In this document: positions 61,646 through 64,000 of the stretch, one piece after another
Layout: the number at the start of each line of letters is the position of its first letter
How positions within the stretch are numbered: position 1 is the first letter of the stretch
NCBI RefSeq assembly: GCF_030408835.1
Contig: NZ_CP047357.1
Coordinates: 2,604,001-2,668,000, forward strand
Direction of reading: 5' to 3'
DNA from: Corynebacterium freneyi
Lineage (GTDB): Bacteria; Actinomycetota; Actinomycetes; Mycobacteriales; Mycobacteriaceae
Length of the DNA stretch: 64,000 nucleotides
Notes under the pieces: generated by a model
Seen by the model: only the letters and a program-made list of their open reading frames with translations
Databases searched by the model: none
What the model was told of the DNA's origin: nothing
Position numbers and translations under genes: made by a program

Positions 61646-63034
61646 ATGACCATTCCCAACATCGACTCCCGCCCGCTGCGCGTCGCCGTCATCGGCTCCG
61701 GCCCCGCCGGCATCTACGCCTCCGACGCCCTCCTGAAGTCGGGCCACCCCGTGTCCATCGACGTCATCGAGCGCCTGCCCGCCCCGTTCGGCCTCATCCG
61801 TTACGGCGTCGCCCCGGACCACCCGCGCATCAAGGGCATCATCAAGAGCCTGCACCGCGTCCTGGACAAGCCCGGCGTCCGGCTGCTGGGCAACGTCGAC
61901 GTCGGCCGCGACGTCACCGTCGCCGAACTGGAGAAGCTTTACGACGCCATCGTGTTCGCCACCGGCGCCACCGGCGACCGCGACCTGAACATCCCGGGCG
62001 CCGACCTCGACGGCCATCACGGCGCCGGCGAGTTCGTCGGCTTCTACGACTCGCACCCCGAATTCGCCCGCTCGTGGGACCTCTCGGCCGAGTCCGTCGC
62101 CGTCGTCGGCGTGGGCAACGTCGGCCTGGACGTCGCCCGCATCCTGGCGAAGACCGCCGATGAGCTGCTGCCCACCGAAATCGCCGACAACGTCCACGAC
62201 GGCCTGTCCGCCAACGCCGCCCGCACGATCCACGTCTTCGGCCGCCGCGGCCCCGCCCAGGCGAAGTTCACCCCGCTGGAGCTGAAGGAACTCGACCACT
62301 CCCCCACCATCGAGGTCGTCATCGACCCGGAGGACATCGACTACGACGCCGCCTCGGAGCAGTCCCGCCGCGACTCGAAGATCGTCGACCAGGTGTGCTC
62401 GATCATCGAGAACTACGCCATCCGCGAGCCGAAGGGCGCGCCCCACAAGCTCCACATCCACTTCTTCGAATCCCCCGTCGAGCTGCTCGGCGAGGACGGC
62501 AAGGTCACCGCCATCCGCACCGAGCGCACCGAACTCGACGGCGAGGGCGGCGTCCGCGGCACCGGAAAGTTCACCGACTGGCCGGTCGGCGCCGTCTACC
62601 GCGCCGTCGGCTACCGTTCCGACGCCGTGCCGGGCGTGCCCTTCGACGACGACCGGGCCGTCATCCCCAACGACGGCGGCCGCGTCGACGGCCGCACCGG
62701 CCTGTACACCACCGGCTGGGTGCGCCGCGGCCCCGTCGGCCTGATCGGCAACACCAAGGGCGACGCCAACGAAGTCGTCGCCAATCTCCTGGCCGACTGG
62801 GAAAACGGGGTGCTGTCGCCGGCCGACGAGCCGTCGGAAAGCGCCGTCGACGACTTCCTGGACGCCCGCGGCATCGAATACGTCACGTGGGACGGCTGGT
62901 ACGCCCTGGACGCCGCCGAACGCGCAGCCGGCGCCGCCGAGGGACGCGAGCGCAAGAAGATCGTCGAGTGGGCCGACATGGTCCGCCACGCGCGCGGCCA
63001 CGCCGGCGTCCCGGTGGCCACCGTCACCGGATAG
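61646..63034 (+). CDS. fpr2: Ferredoxin-NADP+ reductase Fpr2-like
   Basis: 462 aa, paralog of the enzyme at 53568 with the same motifs (VAVIGSGPAGIYASDALLKS, VAVVGVGNVGLDVARILAKT, FGRRGPAQAKFTPLELKEL). It lacks five residues near the end of the core (shorter segment before TGLYTTGW) and differs in the C-terminal 20 residues. Divergent from cysZ with a McbR box between, so it probably feeds electrons to sulfite reductase. Confidence 0.93.
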   Translation: MTIPNIDSRPLRVAVIGSGPAGIYASDALLKSGHPVSIDVIERLPAPFGLIRYGVAPDHPRIKGIIKSLHRVLDKPGVRLLGNVDVGRDVTVAELEKLYDAIVFATGATGDRDLNIPGADLDGHHGAGEFVGFYDSHPEFARSWDLSAESVAVVGVGNVGLDVARILAKTADELLPTEIADNVHDGLSANAARTIHVFGRRGPAQAKFTPLELKELDHSPTIEVVIDPEDIDYDAASEQSRRDSKIVDQVCSIIENYAIREPKGAPHKLHIHFFESPVELLGEDGKVTAIRTERTELDGEGGVRGTGKFTDWPVGAVYRAVGYRSDAVPGVPFDDDRAVIPNDGGRVDGRTGLYTTGWVRRGPVGLIGNTKGDANEVVANLLADWENGVLSPADEPSESAVDDFLDARGIEYVTWDGWYALDAAERAAGAAEGRERKKIVEWADMVRHARGHAGVPVATVTG

Positions 63035-63078
63035 GGCACCCGCGGGGAGCTGGGCGGCGGCGAGGCACCCGGGGCCGC

Positions 63079-63084
63079 TAAAGT
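63079..63084 (+). promoter_or_regulatory. -10 box (TAAAGT) of leaderless gene at 63091
   Basis: TAAAGT ends 6 nt before the ATG at 63091. Confidence 0.5.
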
Positions 63085-63090
63085 TGGTTC

Positions 63091-63594
63091 ATGGCTTACC
63101 ATGCGGATTCAACGGATCTTCAGCAGAAGGAAATCCTCACCTGGGAGGGGTTCGGCGACGCCTCGCGCGAACTGGCGCAGACCATCGCCGATGACGGCTA
63201 CGAGCCGGAGGTCATCATCGCCATCGCCCGCGGCGGCCTGGTCGCGGCGGGCGCCCTGAGTTACGCGCTGGGGGTGAAGCTGTCCGACGCGATCAACGTG
63301 GAGTTCTACACCGACGTCCACGAGACCCTGCCGGATCCGATCCTCCTGGAGCCGCTCCTCGACGTCGAGTCGATCGCCAACCGCCGTCTTCTCGTCGTCG
63401 ACGACGTCGCCGATTCGGGCCGCACCCTGAAGCTGGTGCTCGACATCCTGTCCGAGCCGGGCGCAGAGGTCCGTTCCGCCGTGCTCTACGAGAAGTCCGC
63501 CTCCGTGGTGAAGCCCGACTACGCCTGGCGCCGCACCGACGAGTGGATCGTCTTCCCGTGGTCGGCCGAGCCCCCGGTGACGCCGAACGCGTAG
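63091..63594 (+). CDS. Phosphoribosyltransferase-family protein
   Basis: 167 aa with a type I PRT fold. EVIIAIARGGLVAAGALSYA is the first loop, and LLVVDDVADSGRTLKLVLDI the PRPP-binding loop (VDDVADSGRT). Closest to xanthine-guanine/hypoxanthine PRTs of archaeal-like size (gpt/hpt); the base specificity is not decided by sequence. Leaderless-type promoter, terminator downstream. Confidence 0.88.
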   Translation: MAYHADSTDLQQKEILTWEGFGDASRELAQTIADDGYEPEVIIAIARGGLVAAGALSYALGVKLSDAINVEFYTDVHETLPDPILLEPLLDVESIANRRLLVVDDVADSGRTLKLVLDILSEPGAEVRSAVLYEKSASVVKPDYAWRRTDEWIVFPWSAEPPVTPNA

Positions 63595-63601
63595 GTTTTT
63601 C

Positions 63602-63630
63602 GCCCGGCCTCGTGCCGGGCCCCTTTTTTA
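63602..63630 (+). terminator. Rho-independent terminator of the PRT gene
   Basis: GCCCGGC, loop CTCGT, GCCGGGC, then CCC and seven T residues. Confidence 0.85.
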
Positions 63631-63647
63631 CCCCGCCCCCTTTTTTT

Positions 63648-63658
63648 GCTTGACGACG
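63648..63658 (+). repeat. Intergenic copy of the GCTTKACGACG motif
   Basis: GCTTGACGACG directly after a T7 run that follows the PRT terminator; flanking bases match those of the copy at 20833. Confidence 0.55.
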
Positions 63659-63833
63659 GCCCGCCGTCCACGCGGACCGCCGCAAAGCGGGGGCACCCCT
63701 CCGCTAATCCACCGACACCGACACCGCCGCAGGGCGGGAAGACTGGGATTCAGTGTTTTTGCGGTATCCGCCAACGGGCCGCCACTCCTACGGTTGTTTT
63801 TGCCATCGGAAGCAACATCGAAGGAGCATCACC

Positions 63834-64000
63834 ATGGCACGAAACGTCGGATACCTCTGGGACGCCCTCTACGGATGGGTCGACACCGGCAGCGGAGGTT
63901 TCACGCCCGCGGACCCCGCCGTCGGACTCCAGCCCATCGGCCACCACGTGGCCCACCCGGACACCAAACGCCGCTTCCACGAAGCCGTCCAGGTCTCGCC
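63834..64000 (+). CDS. Class II histone deacetylase-like protein (partial, runs off right edge)
   Basis: 55 visible residues, MARNVGYLWDALYGWVDTGS to HPDTKRRFHEAVQVS. The pattern YxWxD-TGxGG-PADP-LQPxGHHxxHPDTKRR is the N-terminus of actinobacterial class II HDAC/acetylpolyamine-amidohydrolase-like enzymes; the zinc site is beyond the window. Good Shine-Dalgarno (AAGGAG) 8 nt before the ATG. Confidence 0.7.
   Translation, partial: MARNVGYLWDALYGWVDTGSGGFTPADPAVGLQPIGHHVAHPDTKRRFHEAVQVS

Overview
The window is high-GC actinobacterial DNA, most likely a Corynebacterium. Support comes from the glnX-glnH-pknG block followed by ackA-pta and an adrenodoxin-reductase-like FprA; the cysteine-assimilation cluster (fpr2 and cysI-X-H-D-N-Y-Z) with McbR-type boxes; a fused MrpAB antiporter subunit; groEL behind two CIRCE elements; and many leaderless genes whose -10 box ends 6-7 nt before the start codon. 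The species cannot be named from the sequence. No rRNA, tRNA or CRISPR array was seen.

Layout. 0-1.2 kb: two sugar/glycerol-3-phosphate type ABC permeases running off the left edge. 1.4-6.4 kb: a rhodanese, a MarR regulator with a poly-lysine tail, and a 1325-aa Pls-type single-module NRPS overlapping it by 4 nt; its specificity code reads as lysine. 6.5-13.2 kb: PPK2, a small DIP1984-like protein, an ISL3-family IS, groEL and an M20 peptidase. 13.3-20.8 kb: a leader peptide with hairpin ahead of a stand-alone LeuA regulatory domain, then the Mrp antiporter operon (mrpAB-C-D-E-F-G). 21-36.3 kb: a block whose order (carboxylate-amine ligase, lipoprotein in the sodC position, LytR_C protein, DUF3263, def, GNAT, xthA) matches the order I recall for Rv0433-Rv0427c of M. 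tuberculosis. It is interrupted between GNAT and xthA by about 9 kb of unusual genes.

That 9-kb insert (26.2-35.4 kb) is the most interesting part. It holds an ECF sigma factor co-transcribed with a very acidic protein, an operon of two IniA/IniC-like dynamin GTPases and a membrane-anchored Hsp70-like protein, two proteins built of Asp-Gly-Asp-Gly repeats, and an RDD membrane protein. Three near-identical 32-bp promoters (GGGAAC-WTTC ... CGCATCTCATC) precede the acidic-protein/sigma operon and each repeat-protein gene, which suggests an autoregulated ECF regulon, possibly for envelope or membrane stress.

36.3-44.5 kb: two divergent regulator/exporter pairs (ArsR-like/EamA and MarR/MFS), thiE-O-S-G without thiF, a small membrane protein, an Abi/HEPN protein and a Nudix hydrolase. 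44.6-53.2 kb: glnX-glnH-pknG, an L,D-transpeptidase, and ackA-pta. 53.5-63 kb: two FprA-like ferredoxin reductases in direct orientation flanking the cysteine cluster, with McbR boxes before cysI and between cysZ and fpr2. 63-64 kb: a phosphoribosyltransferase and the start of a class II histone-deacetylase-like gene.

An 11-mer, GCTTKACGACG, recurs 21 times on both strands, with intergenic copies often beside terminators; its role is unknown.
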